Shown one piece after another: positions 13,257 through 29,125 of a DNA stretch of 64,000 nucleotides. Within the stretch, counting starts at the first letter, position 1; each line of letters opens with the position of its first letter. The stretch is from Apostichopus japonicus (lineage: Eukaryota; Echinodermata; Holothuroidea; Aspidochirotida; Stichopodidae), in the NCBI RefSeq assembly GCF_037975245.1, contig NC_092575.1, positions 22,592,341-22,656,340 of the forward strand, in the 5' to 3' direction. Both the position numbers and the translations under genes were made by a program. The notes below the pieces were generated by a model. The model was not told the origin of the DNA and searched no databases. It worked only from the letters and a program-made list of their open reading frames with translations.

Positions 13257-16200
13257 ATTTTTCTTACTATGCATTCCCTTTAATTCTACATCAATCTCCC
13301 ACACCACCCCGCCACTCCAAGCCCCACATGCATCTTCAATTCCTTAAAGAACAACACCAATACAGTTGTTGGACATGCATCAATGGCAGTATCTTCTCCA
13401 AGCAATCTCAACTATACTGCGTCACGGTCACTCAAGCGATCGAATTTTCACTTTGACTTCAAATATCGTTATACCATTAAAGCTGTTAAACATCTATAAG
13501 AGCTGGAACTTTAAATCTAGGACGACATATAACACCAGTTATAATACATATAGCTTCATTATTCATCACTCGAGGCCATAGAATGTTACAACTATATATT
13601 TATATATCGTCCACTAAAGCCACTTTGCCTACAGTAAAGTGTGTTACACGGTCGCCTCTAGCTGTTACCATGAGAGATTCAAAATGATTTGCAGACTTTT
13701 GTTCAACCCCCCCCCCCTCTCCATTCCCCTTCAGATTTTTTTTTTTTTTTCGTTTTGATTTTCATGAAATCAAATTTTCTGCCTTGAGGATGCATCAAGC
13801 GGAAATAAAACTGCGCATAAGATGGGTCGCTTTTCATATACTTATATAGCCTACATTGCCAGATACGGGGACGGAAAGGAAAGGAAGAAAGAAAAAATAC
13901 ACCCGCGAGTGGTTTGTCTTGTTTCAGCTGCGAGATGTGAACATATCTATTAGATATATACGCGACCGTCCTTCGATTTAGGAAGAAGAAATGTTCTGCC
14001 ATTTCCTATAACTAGATCATGCAGCTACATTGAGCAATCGGTAATAAATAGCCAGTTCATATATACAGCGACAAAGTTATTTACGCGGGAATATGACAGG
14101 AAGTGAAGTTTATTTGTTTTTCAAGAAACGCGTTATCGTCTGCTTTAAGTTAAATATATCATATGATTTGAAAATATCTACATACTATATACTGTTGGTA
14201 TAATATGAACTATATATAATATTAAACTGTAATTCTCCCTGTAGTGATACTACCGAGTACATTTATATTTAATAATCAATCTCACGGCCATTTTTGTATC
14301 ACTTAAACCATGAAATGATTGAAAAACGTATAGCTGAATAATAAATCATTAAATCGATTTAATGCACACGACGTGACATCATAGTTTGCGTTTTGGGAAA
14401 AAATTAATTTCAAACGAATTGAAAAATAAAATGGAAAGAACATACATATCTTTCAAAGTAAGAGGATTTGAAAGGAGGATTTAATGTTAGAAATATTGTC
14501 TGAAGATGTCATGGTGACGTCAGTTTAATATGGAAATTGTGACACTCTTAGCAAAGGGGGATCTATGCTTTATATATATATGTATAGATATATGTCTTGC
14601 AAATTACATGACTGTATGGGATTGCTGATCTTTATCACTTTTTAATGGTTTCTTTGAAAAAAATTCGACCGTCCTAAACACCGTCTGACAGAAATATTTA
14701 GCCTTCCTTTTAATAAACAAACTGGTACAATAAAACTTTCGTTCATGACAAAATCGGTTTTTAGTTAAGTCTCAGCTCTCCCTGAACTTCAGTTCCGCAT
14801 GTTATCATGTAATTAGAAAGTTATCTTGTTTGGCAAACATGCAAGCTTAGACCTAGTTTTATCAGGTACAGTTGAAATCTTGAAAAAGTACAATCTTTTA
14901 CCTGCAGAGTGACGTATATACAGGCATACTTTCTTGATCTGGGTGTTACAATATTATATATGGGTGTGAGATATAACGGAAGACCCGGGTAGCATGTGCT
15001 CTTAAGCAGTTTAGCGAAATCATGAATGAATATGATTAAATATTCATATCGTCCTTACAAGTGGTAATTACAGACAACATCGGATGACTGCAAGAGTACA
15101 GAATAAACTTGCTCAAGTCGTTCCTCCCATTGGGTGTAATGTCATAGCCTATATCCATGTCTGTAGCCAGAGTATCCGCTTGGGAGGGGGCTATCGCAGT
15201 CCAGGGGGAGGGGTCTAAAGGGAGTGGATGTGAGATAACGTGTGCTTATCTCAGGGGGCTTAGATGCCAAATGATGCAATCTTTTCCACCTTTTCTACAT
15301 TTGTTCCAGTGTTCTATTTGTATACAATCTTGTTTTACAGAGCTAGAAATTTTGAAAAAAAAAGAAAAAATATGTTTTTGGGGGAGGGGGCCTGTCCCTT
15401 CGTGGCTACGTGCCTACATATATGAATAGTTGAAAAGAAACACTTTGATGCTACAAAGCCAAAGCAAACACAAACATAATCGTTGAAATGCATAGAGTTT
15501 AGACGATAACTTAGTAAAATGACATCACGTGTATATGGTTCATTCATTGTGAATGTTTTTTTCTGGTTGATTCGGATGACACGAAGCACACAGCGTGTCG
15601 TACATTACCCACAATCCTTCACGTATTACTTGCAGAAAGCAAGCAAGAAAGAACAAATCTCTTGCTCGATTACTCTATGAGTTTATGAATGCTGCAGGCT
15701 TCTTGAAATGGAAGTCAAAAGTCTGTTAACCAACTATAGCAACTTTATAGGCTCATTTCTCTTTCTTGGTAAAAAGTTCTTTTATGTAATAATAAATCTC
15801 TGCTCGCGACAGTAATGACGTTTTAATGTGTCCTTAACGTGAATGATGGAGATACATCACACGTTTTAACTAGGACAAGTAACATGTGTTTTTTCTTTCC
15901 AGAAAGCCTTATCAAAGTTGGCTATGTTATTGGATTTGACGTCGAGCTTGTACTTTGGAAAAAATAGTAAACATGCAACGAACACTTTTATTGGCTGTGA
16001 GAAAACACGTGTTCACGATATGCTTCTGTTGTGGGTTCAAGACAGTAAAAAAAAAAAAAAAAAAATTGAATGACGTCAATGCATAACAGTATCGTTAAAA
16101 AGGCTTCAAATCTTAACAAGTGACGTGCGGGACAATTAAGGAGATGTTTCGATCAAGGATGTTTTTTTCTGGTTCTTCTAAAGGCACTCTAAACTTTGTG

Positions 16201-19200
16201 AACTGAAAAAAATATCAGTCTAACCGATAAATTCTTAATCCGAAATTTTCCGAATTATTGACACCATAGTAACACAGCGGACTGGACAAATGTCTCATTG
16301 AAACCAATTATCCTATACAATCTACCTGTATTGGCGATTTCAGGAGAGCATTATCCAGTCACCTATTCCAAACTGACTAATATATGCCGTGATAACAAAG
16401 AAACAGAATAATCTTAATTTCAATCCAGTTTTAATATGAAATGAGCGGGGTTTTCCTCTTAGTACTAAAATAAGTACTAAAAAATAAAGTACTAAAATTA
16501 TGTTCAGATGGATTGGAAAGAACATAATTTCCGTTATTCTCATGTGAAATTGGTGAATTAATGTGCCTTGATGTGCAAGTATACCACTATCACACGTATA
16601 GGTGGGTACAGGAAAGTGCTGTGACGTCATACAACAACCAACCAATCATGCACTGTTAAACGACAGCTACACAAGTGTGAGGACTAAGCCTGTGTGGCGG
16701 AATTTGGTCCCGGAAGAGGAGAGGAAGGGGAGTGGAGGGGGCCATCATGAAGCCCACATGCATGCTGTAAGAAAGGGTATTAGCCTACGTTGGATTACAT
16801 CACGTGAAAGCGGTAGTAACAAAGGCATATACATATAGAGTGCGCCTCTGGGACATGTACCTGCAGCGGTATCGTTGAAGAAAACCTCTAAAAAAAATCC
16901 CTCTGTTTGTATATTACACACTGTGTAGCAAATTTCTGTTTGTATATAGATATTATGATGTTGTTGCCAATAGCCTCCAACCACGCAATCTTTCGTGTCA
17001 TTTCAGATACACAAAACGAGCTGTCACACTTCACGCTGGGTTCTGAAAGCCCCGTTTCCGTTCGCCAATACGAACCATTGTCTAATTTTTACCGCAGAAA
17101 GTATACTGATGTTAAACTGAAGCATTCGTAGACCTATCAAAAATGGCAACCAAAGTATAAAAAAAATATATATATATATAGAGTGACAATTTAGAATGGC
17201 AAATTGGATGGAAACAGATCGAGGCCTCACCCGTGGCAACAAATTCCACAAACGACACGTCACAAAGCCACTTCAAAAGATGTATTCTATAAACCGTCTG
17301 GTCTCAATTACTGAGAAGAAAAAACCCTTCTCCCCATGCATATTTATAAAGCAAAAAGTTCAAGAAAATGTCTTGTTCGTTTTACACACATGCAGAGCAC
17401 ACTTTCAACGTTTCTCGTTCGTTTCAGTGCTTTTTTTTATATATATATATATTTTTTTGGGGGGGGGGGGGGATTTCTTACCTCTCCCGTGCAGAAAGTC
17501 GAAAGGCTGTAAATATTTTTGTACATAGATTGAAAGTCAATCACAGTGATTAAATATCAGTATAATCTGTTGTAATTATCCACATTTTAAACATCTCACA
17601 GTAAAAAATGATAATAATTAAAAAGAAAACGAACCCCCCCCCCCCCGCCCGGAAGGATTACCATAAGATCAGGCGCGATTGCAGTTGCGTTAATAATCAA
17701 CAACAATGATGAAAGGGGAAAAAACGGGAATCAATATCTTATATTCCAAGAAATGAAATACTCTGTGGCATTATGGATGACGAAACAATAATTTATGATT
17801 ACAAAATTTTACATTGTAAATATTTGTTGATGTTTCCTTGAATAATACCTCTTTTCTCGCAGTGGTGTTCTATTTTTCACTTTAAACTTTACCGCCATAA
17901 GGAGGCCTTCTGTATGTATGCGTACATGTACATGGCACAAGGGGTCGTGGTACTTTGTTCTCGAATGTGGTTACTAAAACTATGTACCTTTACCTCTTCT
18001 TTGTTGCAAAAATTCGAAGAAAAAATATTGCTTTCACGATGCTCTGGTTTGAGTAACATCGTTTCAAAGTCTTTGTGCTATAGCTTTGCACAGCCTTACA
18101 GTCTGGCAGCGGTAAGACTGTACAGGGATAATGAGGCTACTCAAACATTAAAACAAAATAAAATATTGATTAATGTTTGCCATAACCACAATTATAGAGA
18201 GTTCATGTTTATACAAACAAACGCTCAACAGGTTCATCAAGCACGGTCGGGAAGAGACTAAGTAAGTTGACTTTTTTCGTGCATGTTTTCAGTTTGATTG
18301 GATAACAGATGGTATTTTTGAAATACGCTGATGCTGTAGAAAATAAGAGGATTCTATGTGATTTCAGCTTATTTGGGTTGGGGGGGGGGGGTTGCCAGAA
18401 ACACGCCGGTGAAATGTGCCAACGTCGACGGAACGGCAACCTTTAACTGCACAAAGCTTTGGAAAGCACTGTACTAAACTTTCACCTCTTCTTGTTCAAA
18501 ATTTAAAACTGCTATGGACCGCCTGGAATATGGTAAATTGTACGTGCCATGATAGTTCAAACTATCAGCTATCATAGATCCTAGATCGAGGGGTGGGGGG
18601 GGGGGATAGTCGGCCGAATAACAAAATGTAGACGGTTAAAATATTTAGCCTACTTTGTTAAAAACATTTCCTAAATTCATGAATATAAAATGATGACACG
18701 TATAAACTTTTTTTCTGTGAGAAGCAGTCAATAGTTTTCTGTACAGGAAGCATGTCGCCGAGGGAAGTCCTAATGCATTCCGCGCGCCATGCGCATCGAG
18801 TTTCACATTTGGAACGCCATTCGAGCCAAAAAACAAATGTAAAGTAAAAAGAACAGGACATTCAATATGCTTAATATTATATATATGGAAATAACAAGAA
18901 CACATAGACCTATTCTCAAGAGCGTTGGAATCCATTTCAAACACTACTTTCATTTAGAAGACACTGCCATTTAATTTCGTCAGGGACATTAACAGTTTAT
19001 TTATTCATTTGCTATAACAACTTATAACCTGTTCAAGAAAGTTTCAACATAAGAAAATGAAATACACGCGGTCGACCTAACTTTTTGTACCGATAGGCGG
19101 CGTTGGGCTTCTATGTCTCTCTCAAAGTCTTTCCCACAAATTCATACCCATCGGTAACGTTTGTTACAACACATAGATAATATAGTCTATTAATATCATA

Positions 19201-22200
19201 CTCATTTCTAAATTCTCTTGGTCAAGCAAACATCTGAGTAACTCATTTATTATCGCATAATCGACATGCTGATATAGTGTGGTTAGTTTTGTGTGTGTTC
19301 TTAGCAATGCATCATTTCACATCATTGATTTTCGCCAGCGGCCGCAAATGAATTTGCAAATATTAAAAAAGAACGATTTTTAAGTTCAAATGTTTGCATA
19401 GATGACCGACGACGGTTTTTGGTTCTTGCGTTGAGTCACAATAAAGCAAAATTGTTTAGGAATCTCTGAAGACTAAGATCAAAAGCGACAGAGAAAAAGA
19501 AGAAGTAAAAACAGAAAAGAATAGTTCGTATAGGTCAAATCTCAGGGTGAATGTTTCCAGAGTTGCGTTAATAATGTGTTTTGTACGGACAGGGCTTGCA
19601 AGGTGTTTTCTTGAAAAGACCTCAATGGACGCGTAAGGGGTCACGGTAAAGTACAAACTTATCACCTCTACTATAATTGAGGTTTGTTACACTATTGGCA
19701 TTAGCGTCACCCTATATGCTAAAACGCGTCTTAAGTAAAGTCTAGATGAGTATTTAAATAGCCGTGTTGTTTTCAACCGAGTATGGACTTCTTCATATAT
19801 AGTGTGGTTTCCATATACCTGTATATATATATTAAACATGGTAGTTCTACAGTAACATCACCCATCATGCATTGGATTGAAGTCATCCCAAATTTATCAT
19901 ATAGTATGTTCGTTACGCAGGGATTCGGGCGTATTCGTCAGAAGCGAACCGGGCTTTAGAAAGATTAAGTACTTTGTTGACGGGCTGATCCAATGATTAA
20001 GCTATTCCCAAAGCAACACCGTCACGTTCCACCCCGTATTCCCCACCCCCACCCCATTTGATTAAGCCGATGACGTTGCGAGGGATTAAGGAAATGTGTG
20101 TTTGCTAAAAATTTTGGGAATATACGTAGTAGGCGGCAAATGTTGCAATTTGTTGTAAATTTATAGTTTGTAACTGAAGCCAGTGTTAGTTAATTGCATA
20201 GTGCATACACAGAGAAGTTCGTTTCATTGACTCGTTTTTGCACACATTATATAGTGTATAATAATAACAGTGACTACCGCTTGTGCATTTATAATCAACT
20301 AAACAAGTGCAGAACCTATATGAAATCACGTGAAGTATAAAAACAACTATGACAGTCGCCGGGTGGCAATATGGCGCTGACAAATTAAAGAGATACGTAT
20401 TGCCAATTATCCTATCCCCTCCCCCTCCCCGGGCCCCACCTCACTCAACGGGCGCCGATACTTAGGTCGGGTCCAGGGACCAAAAATGTCACCGGCCTAC
20501 CTGTTTTATGTCTTTAAAATGTTCTTTATCTCATACTTCCTCGAGCCCCGGGCCCAGTGGATGTATCCCTCCCTTCCCCACCCTCGCAGGTCTACCCATG
20601 CACCCTTGCCGACTCGATGAGTATTAAGAGACATTAATGCACGGTTGAGAACGATTGAAAGTTACCTATTAAAAGATAATATAGAAAATATATAGGCACG
20701 GTGTACTCACCATCAACTGAATGATTATGCGGAGACTTGGCTTCTCCTGGACTAGGTGGTCCCTGGTATGCGAACTTCAACATGGTAATGCGACTTCAGC
20801 CTTCCTTTATCAGCCTATAGCGAATGCTTCATTTAAACAACGATTGGAAGCTAGAAGTGATGATGAAAAGTGAAAAGTGGTGATGATGAAAACAAAAATG
20901 AATACATATAAAAATACATATATCAAACTTAAATAATATATAGATTCTTTAAAAATTAATTGTCAACATCACGTGATATTAGAGTACCATAAATCGAGGA
21001 TGTGACACAATACCATTAGATTAGTACATGAAACGGAAAGAACTTTGTAAAGCTGAAAAGGAGAATCATTCTTAAATATAGCAGGGCAACTGTATATATG
21101 CTGATAATGCTGAAAGTATATCGTAAAAAAACATATGTCCAAAGATGAAGAATATTTTACGCATTTTACATTATGCATTGAGCTTCTCCAAAGTAAGGCT
21201 ATTTGCATCGTGTATATATTGTCAGCAATTTGATGCACGAGCTTTTTCACATAATGTTTAACATAATAAATTAGACTTGAGATGAAATTAACCGAGGACT
21301 AGAGGTCGGGGGGTTAATTTGGATACTAGGAGTTTTGTGGAACGGTATGTGTGTGTATTGGGGGGGGGGTGGGGGCAGTGAGACAACATTTCAGTGATAT
21401 CGTTCAACATGTATATATAGGGTTATGGCATTTCCATGTAAGTTTTTAACTTAATGAAGACAACAACATGGGGGCGAATTACTGCGACTAACATACGCAA
21501 TATACAAAAGAATCATCCATCGAATAACGTGTTACTCTCCTGGTATAGTAGTGACACCAAAGTTAATAATTAACTTCGAAATAATTACATAATTAAACTA
21601 TATATAATTGGTCCTACCATCATAATACCTGCACGATATACTAGGCCTACGTCATTGACGATTGTAAAGATGATGCTGTTAATTACTAAGTATATATGAT
21701 GTTGACATAACTATCCGTTCGAAGGAGAGTAAAATAAATGAGCACTATCTTAAGAGTGCGTATAAAGTAATAATATAACCAACACCTGTATGAGCGAGAT
21801 CTACACATGTGGAACCATACCGCAAGAAATATGTTGACTGCGGTCTGTGAACGAGAAAACGAATTTACCCCCCCCCCCCCTCCAAAAAAAATCAATTGAT
21901 GTGAATCTTACTTCATTCATTAACAAAAATATGCTTCCTACCTCTTTTTTTGGCCAGAAAAGGAGATAAAAATCCAGGAAATATTGAATAGTGATATATG
22001 TAGTAATTCACGTAGTAGTGCTGTAGGCCAACTAACGTTTCTATCCTTTTTTTCCCCGCACTAGCCACAAGTTCGTCCACAGAAAAATCAAAAGCGCTCA
22101 ACGAGAGTTAAATAATACCTTTCGACGTGATGAACTTGAGAGTCAACAAGAAATTGTTTGATTGAGAAATATCCTCCGCCGCGATTTAGTGCTTATTCAG

Positions 22201-25200
22201 AATTACTCGCACTCACTGTGTGGGTCCGCCTATATTAGCCGCTGACTAATCGTCTAAAGCGAGACTATGTATATATACATCCATTCATTCAAGCCTTATG
22301 GCTGCTGTGCTATATTTGACTCTCACAGCAGGGCGCACTTTGTCAATTGGTTGAAACCAGCTATTTGCAATTTGTTTGAATGAATGGGGGAAGGTATTTT
22401 CGTCCGTCAAAGAAGAAAAGCCTCGCCTACTCGCGTGCTGCTGACAATACATTCAAGTAAAGAAAATATGTTGAAGTCGTGTAGCTCGTGAGCATGCGCA
22501 AACACAAAGAGAACGCCCCATTGGAATGAATTAAACCGTGCTTGATTCTATTCTGGCTTTTATATGTGTATTACGGTACACAAACTCACGCGACAGCTTC
22601 AGCAAACAAACCTAAATAAATACAACATTTGATCGTGTGACAATGTTTTGAAATGATCGGACTAAACGAGATAATTTGCTTACTGTTGACCTTGATGCCA
22701 TAATAGTTGGCTATCGTGTTTACATGTAACTTTTCAAGAAAATAAGCAAAGGGAATAGATATTCCTCATAAGATCAAGTACACTGTATCAAATTCTTTTT
22801 TTTTTACGGAGCATATTGTAATATTTAATGTTGTAATGTCTCTCGCCAAGAATTGAGAAATTTCTTCATATACCCACCTTAGGCTCCCATCACCCTCTAG
22901 ATTCCGTGACATGACAATTTGGCACTGTACAAGATATATAGAGTACGGTAACCTAACTTTACAGCGTATTGCTAATGGCGAGACTCACTTAGTCAGAACT
23001 ATATAACCAATAGCAACGTAAGACTAACGCCCGACGCACCATTCAATTTCCATCCGGTTTCAACAATCATCCCCCCCCCACCCCTACCTCCAGCCATCAC
23101 TTTATCTTTTCGGAAGCTTCCATGACGGTGCTCCAAATTTCACTTTTATCATGATAGGGCTTTGTTAAACCTTATTAACCACCTTGTAACAGCCACGGCT
23201 ATGTGGTCCAATGAACGCCAATCATGTACTTACCGACAATACTGCGGCACTTTATACTATCTAAATATGTAAGTATATTTTGTAGAAACATGATGGAGTC
23301 GTGAGGCGTGAGGTAGGCTAATTAATCTTATCCGGCCAAAGCGTTTAGAACTAATCGCTATATTGATTTTTCATGTTAGTAAACACCCACCTGGACACCT
23401 GGGACCGCCATGTCGGAAACGAAAAGGGAACCATCAAGAAAGTACTTTTAATTATATAACAGACAGGAGGCACTTTTAGAAAAGTTAGTCATCGTTCGCC
23501 CAGAGGTTGACGAGACACGAAAGTGAAAGATAAATCCAAGTTCTGAGTGATAACAGCTTTGCTATATATTTTTTTCGAACCCGCATGTGAACTTTAAGCC
23601 ACGACGGCCACAGACATTATCGACTCAGTAAAGCAAAGTTTGATTAAAAAAAAAACAAGACCCCTGAAACGTTTGACGTTTTCAAAGTATTCATTCATAT
23701 TAAACGGCTGAATAAAGTCCAAGTCATCTCATTTCGGTCTTGCATCAGAGAAAAGCGAACACGACCAGTACTCGGTATCGTCTTAAACCTGACCAGCTTC
23801 TTCTGATATTCGCGTAACTACCAATGCAGACATTCAGAAAGATTCTCATGAACTTTCTCGATTCATGTATGCATGTCTCCTTTTAGAGAGAGGTGGATAG
23901 AGAGAGGTGGAGAGAGGGGGGAGGGGGGGTATATAGATTATAGTACCGTTGATAAGTAAGACCTTTGGTAGCTCCCACCCCTATACCCCCTCACAGCCTT
24001 CCATCAATTTTGAATTATTTTGAGGTTTCAAGTTTGTTTACTGTACAGAAATTTCAATGAACTCCCGTGCCCTTTATGTTTATATCATTTTGTTGTCTAT
24101 AGTTTTGCCGCCAATAAATCATACTCCATAACTAGTTGCGTCAAAATAAAAACAATTTAAGGTATATATCTAGAATGAGTAATAATCACAGGTGAATGGT
24201 TGTAGAAAGATAACATCAAAATGTTATTTCAAAATATCTCTGTATGTCTGTTTACTCCCTCCCTTCCTTAATGGCCAATTGAGGAAATCGTCTTTTACTT
24301 CTTTATTTTCAAAAAAACTGCAAAGTCTTAATCGCAGAAACCTGTTGGGTTTTCATCCGTGTGACATCAAACAGGTGAGGCGAGCATAAATTGCCTGACC
24401 TTTGACCTATGTTGTCTGTAGTGCTTGAACTTTTACTAGAGAGATACCATTGTGTTGGACTTCGCATGGGGAGGGATTCGTATTCGTGCACTGTCTAAGG
24501 AACGCTAAATTTGACAATAAATTAATAAAAATAGAACACTGGGAAATTAAGATGTCTGAGAAAACTAGATTATGGAATTGATCTCCAAATTAGATCTGTT
24601 GACGGTGAGGGAAGTTTGACTCGCAAAGGACGAGAACTTCTGATCAATAAATGTAATTTGTTGAAGTACAAAGCCGATGAGGTGGGCCCTCTGATTGTAT
24701 AGCTCCATGCTTCGATTTCTCACGTGGGTATGTTTTCTTTAGACTGTTTAAATTTTTCATAAATCAGCAAAAAAATTGAGACTAGAAATGGTGAATGACC
24801 GGTTATGAGGACGAGATTAAATGGTCATTATATTCGTTTCTACCGAGGGCGCTAGTACGCTTGACACATTATTCTTCTGAATGCAGCACTCATCCTTTAA
24901 AATCAACGTCCATAGTGTAATAATATATTCGTTATCCAAAGGTTTCAAATATACCTATGCTCAGAAATAGGGTACCATGCATATTTTATCTGCCATGAAG
25001 ACTAAAGGGCGGCGGTAGTTCCCCCTTCCTGATTGGTTAAAATGGTCAATGGGGTGTGAAGGGCGGGTGGGGGAAGGGGATTATTAGAGCCTTTGTTATA
25101 ATCTTGCTACTCTTTCAAGCTTTGCATATTTGATGTCTTCTCCACAATTATGTATTACTAACTATAACCTTACTTTCTCAAACTTTTTTGCTTTTGTTTC

Positions 25201-28200
25201 CTTTCGTAATTCTTATTGCTATATAACATATATATCTATTTACAAAATGTTTGACATTTTTACTGGCATAAACTGAAACTACTTGGTTGAAAGGACCGTT
25301 ATACTATTAACAATACTTTTACTGTGCTCAAATGAATAGTACTCATTGAATTAGCTATATATTACCAACTCATCGTTAAGGAAAAAACCGCTGCATGTAT
25401 TTATTAAGCCTTTTGTCGATATTGAAAATAGCTGATATGTTCGGGAAATCCGTACGTATGATATCCTACTCCAAGCTCACGAAGTGTGGTGCCCCCCCCC
25501 CCCCCCTTATGCAACCTTCCGCTCCTTTCAATTTTGGCCCAGCCGTCCACACAGTACGGACTAGTTAGGTGGCTTCTTTATACCACAATAACAACATCAT
25601 GGTTAAGATGAATTGCTAACAAATCATAACTACTTTTTAGTTAATTTGGTATTGTAATTTTTTTTGTATCTGAATAATTCTGTGGTTCAAATCCCGTTTT
25701 ATACCCGATTTTCCTTAAATTTTCAACAATTACAAACAAAAATAGATAAATACCAAACAAATGGAAATTAACACAGAAAACAAGAGCAAACCAAAGCTCG
25801 GATTGTACGACTAATATCAAAGCCTTTAACCTATAGTGTTCGCTCCAACAGGAGCAAGTATATGTTATACGGACAACCCCCCGCCCCTCCCCACAACTAC
25901 CCACCGTCGACAAACAAACAAACACATCGTATATTAAACCACCTCAATAATCATACGTTGTGAATAACTCCCATTTACATTAATTTAGTCATTTTCTTCG
26001 TATCATATATAATTATCTTTTGTTACCCGATGTAGTTTATGCCATATGTTATGACCCAAAATATCCACAACAAATATTATAAGTTGTCCTATAAGGCGTT
26101 CCACATGAATGATAATGAAGCAAACGCTGTTCATTGCAGGATTTAGAAATGTCTTCTAGACTATTTGACTATATATAAATCTACTTTTAACCAATATAAT
26201 TGAAACTATATGATGTCTCACATTTTCATATAAAATCATTGTATATATTTATTAGCTTAAGTAACGAGCTGGCTTATTTATTCCATTACCAATCTATCAA
26301 AAAAAAGGATAACAGTTCTTTTAAAATTAATAATGCACGCGTGGTAGTGACTCATATGTAAGCAACTCCACCCAAAACATTTATACGGATTGAGCAGGAG
26401 ATCAGGGCGTGTTTGCAAACTTATACGCTTACACGGAGAGAGAGACGTTTTAAATGCGACGAATACATCGGTAAAATTGATTTGTTAGATCAAAATACTG
26501 AGCAGACGTCGAAATTGAATGGACATCACATGTGACTAACAGTCGCTTTGATATATACCGCACCCCTGCAGTATGACGAGGTTCGCGTGTACTTTCGAAC
26601 AGTCGGAGAAGTTTCATATCTTTTGTCATATTTCTGGTGGAGCCCATCTGCCTGTTACACGCAGGTGGATGAACCAAACATGCGTAGGCTAGTTTGTATC
26701 AGCCTATGCATATATTTTTTATACATATGTAAAGATAGTAATCACAATTGTCTAAAAAGTGTAAAAAAATAATAACAATAAAAAGAAAAACAGAAGCAGA
26801 AACAGAGAAAGGATTTCTCGTTTCTATAGAAAGTGTCGTGTTTTTGAAGGATACATGGGGAATGTTCAATATGCATAGACCAATACGCTATACATTATTT
26901 AATTCGTGTATACGTTGTCCCTACATATGAGTCTGTGCTCCCCATTCCGAGTTATTCAAACAGGTTTGCCATCATCTCAACATTTATCCACAAAGTCTCG
27001 CAGGCCTGTCGAGAAGACTAAAGTATTATTTGAGCTGTATCGAACTCAAATCAAAGAATTCGTAAAATGTGTTACCAAGCTGGATACCTATATATCATTA
27101 AAACTTTAAGTTAAATGCTAATCCATGCATTTTCTCAGCTAGGTTCAAAATAATCCTTGAAAGAAACTGTTACGATAGTTTCCATTTTTGATTTTCTTTT
27201 ATTCTTCTTATCAGTTCTTTTCTTTCTTTTAGTAATCGAATTAATTTCAATAATGCTTCGAGACTGACAGTTTACCTCACGCAATCAATAATATATTTTC
27301 TTAAATCTAGTCCAATTACACATATATGCGTAGCTGGGAATTTTTTTTTTTACTTAATATCATTTAAGTTTATTTTAAGGACAATTTTTTTTTAATTCGT
27401 CTAAACTGATCCTTTTTAATAAATATCGTTAAAGCAATTCATACACACACAAAAGTGCATGATTTTCACGCAGTGAAGGCAGAACAAAAACCCGCCAAAC
27501 GTGCCCAACTTCTTGCCGAGAGCGTGACTACTCAATTATATTATGTTCATAATTCAACATACTCAGTGCAGTTCCCCACACTGCTTAATTGAAACAGTTG
27601 CATGTTTCTCTGCCTCCATTTTCATTTGTTTTCATTATTATTATTATTATTATTTTTGTCGAATTGGGTTCAATAATCTTTCAACACACAGTTTTACTTC
27701 GAAGAATCAATGATAAATTGAATTGAACCAGTCCAATACCTCTCAGGATTATATATATAGCTTTATTTTTTATTATTATTAAGAGACCTTAAACTTAAAT
27801 TCACTAAAAAGGAATACCGATAATAATAAAAACAATATAGAAGGCCTAGCAAAAAAGTACAATAACTTCACCTGCCTCAAACTATTCGAACAGAGAAGGC
27901 ATTTCGATTGATTTGCAATCAAAACAAGATTTTTCATGTTTTTTTATTTTTTTATTTTCCGTCAACAAAATTTCATATTGTACCATTACTTCCGTGTCTG
28001 TTTAGTTAAGGGCGTTAACCATAGATGTAACATCTGCATTTGTGTGTTTCAGCGTTACACTCAAATGTAAGAGTAACTTAAATATAAACCGAAACAGTTT
28101 TGTTATTTCTTGTTTTGAATAAAGTCGCTAGTGACCATTGTATACAAGCATGGACCGGGAAAACGAACGAACTTCAATGTCTTAATTGATGGTCATATTG

Positions 28201-28932
28201 GACTGTACGGAAGTTTTGGTGACCAAGCATCTCTTCACTAATTACATTTTGCTCTTTTAAGGTCAAGACAGATATCCTTGTGGACGAATACTCTTCCTTT
28301 TGTCAGCGAGAGAGAGAGGTAGTGGAGAGAAACGAAACTACAGATCAATTAGAAAGATTCGCTTGTTTATTGTCATCCAAAATAAGACACGTATATCGTG
28401 GTAAATTAGTGATGGAGACCCTTGAATTGAACTTCATTTTATTAAAAAGAATTGGAAATACCATCGTTTTAAATTGTCCTCCAATTGATGGCCTTCAATC
28501 GCTACCGTACGAAATTCATCAATAATAGTTGACTGTACTTTTTCATCTTCCGGTTACATGAATAAACGTTGTCATGGGATGAAAAAAGGACATCCTTGCT
28601 TTACTGAAAAACATGGCGCCTTTCAAAATCAGGTGTAATATAAAACGATTTAGTAACACGGAATTAACAGATGAAGAAAAAAACGGCAAAATTATCTATA
28701 CACATGAAAAAGATAATGTTGTCAATTCAGCGGAGAATTTCCAAGTAGTGATGACATAGCGATATGTGAGTCATAAGATATCTTTCAGCAGGGAACAAAA
28801 ATCATATCTGTAAAGTTCGATATTTTTGAATTCGCATATGTTGATCAATGTATCACCGTGCTATATGCTCTGTGCACAATTGGATAGCCTTCCACATATA
28901 CGGTACTCTGTGAGATCAACTTCTCAGTAGCC
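13257..28932. other. Intergenic, 15.7 kb, no gene seen
   Basis: No exon-like frame with splice sites or family motif was found. It contains C/G homopolymers (13709, 17459, 17636, 18380, 18595, 25493), T-run/G-run junctions (15374, 17452, and reversed at 21868), CREs at 14515, 16071 and 16622, one TAGGCCTA at 21642 and purine runs near 23890-23930. An 81-codon open frame at 28280-28525 has no recognisable similarity and is not called. Confidence 0.55.
27634..27656. repeat. ATT microsatellite
   Basis: About six to seven ATT units in AT-rich intergenic DNA. Confidence 0.85.
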
Positions 28933-29054
28933 TATATATATATATATATTTTTTATATTTTTATATATATATATAAATATATATATATATATTATATTTT
29001 GAGATATATATATATATATATACATATATTATTGATATCGTTATATATATAAAA
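28933..29054. repeat. TA-rich microsatellite (about 120 bp)
   Basis: TATATA tracts alternate with TTTTTATATT, followed by the solo MITE terminus. Confidence 0.95.
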
Positions 29055-29125
29055 TGTAAAAAAAAAGGTTTTGATGGATTGAAAAAAGGGGTGTGTGGTG
29101 GAGTTGGGGTTAACACCCACACACC

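Noticed and set aside
25675-25705. tRNA B-box-like GGTTCAAATCCC
   Set aside because: No A box or acceptor stem upstream; chance match.
28280-28525. 81-codon open frame with protein-like composition
   Set aside because: No recognisable motif, no clear splice context and no neighbours; this length is expected by chance in 64 kb.
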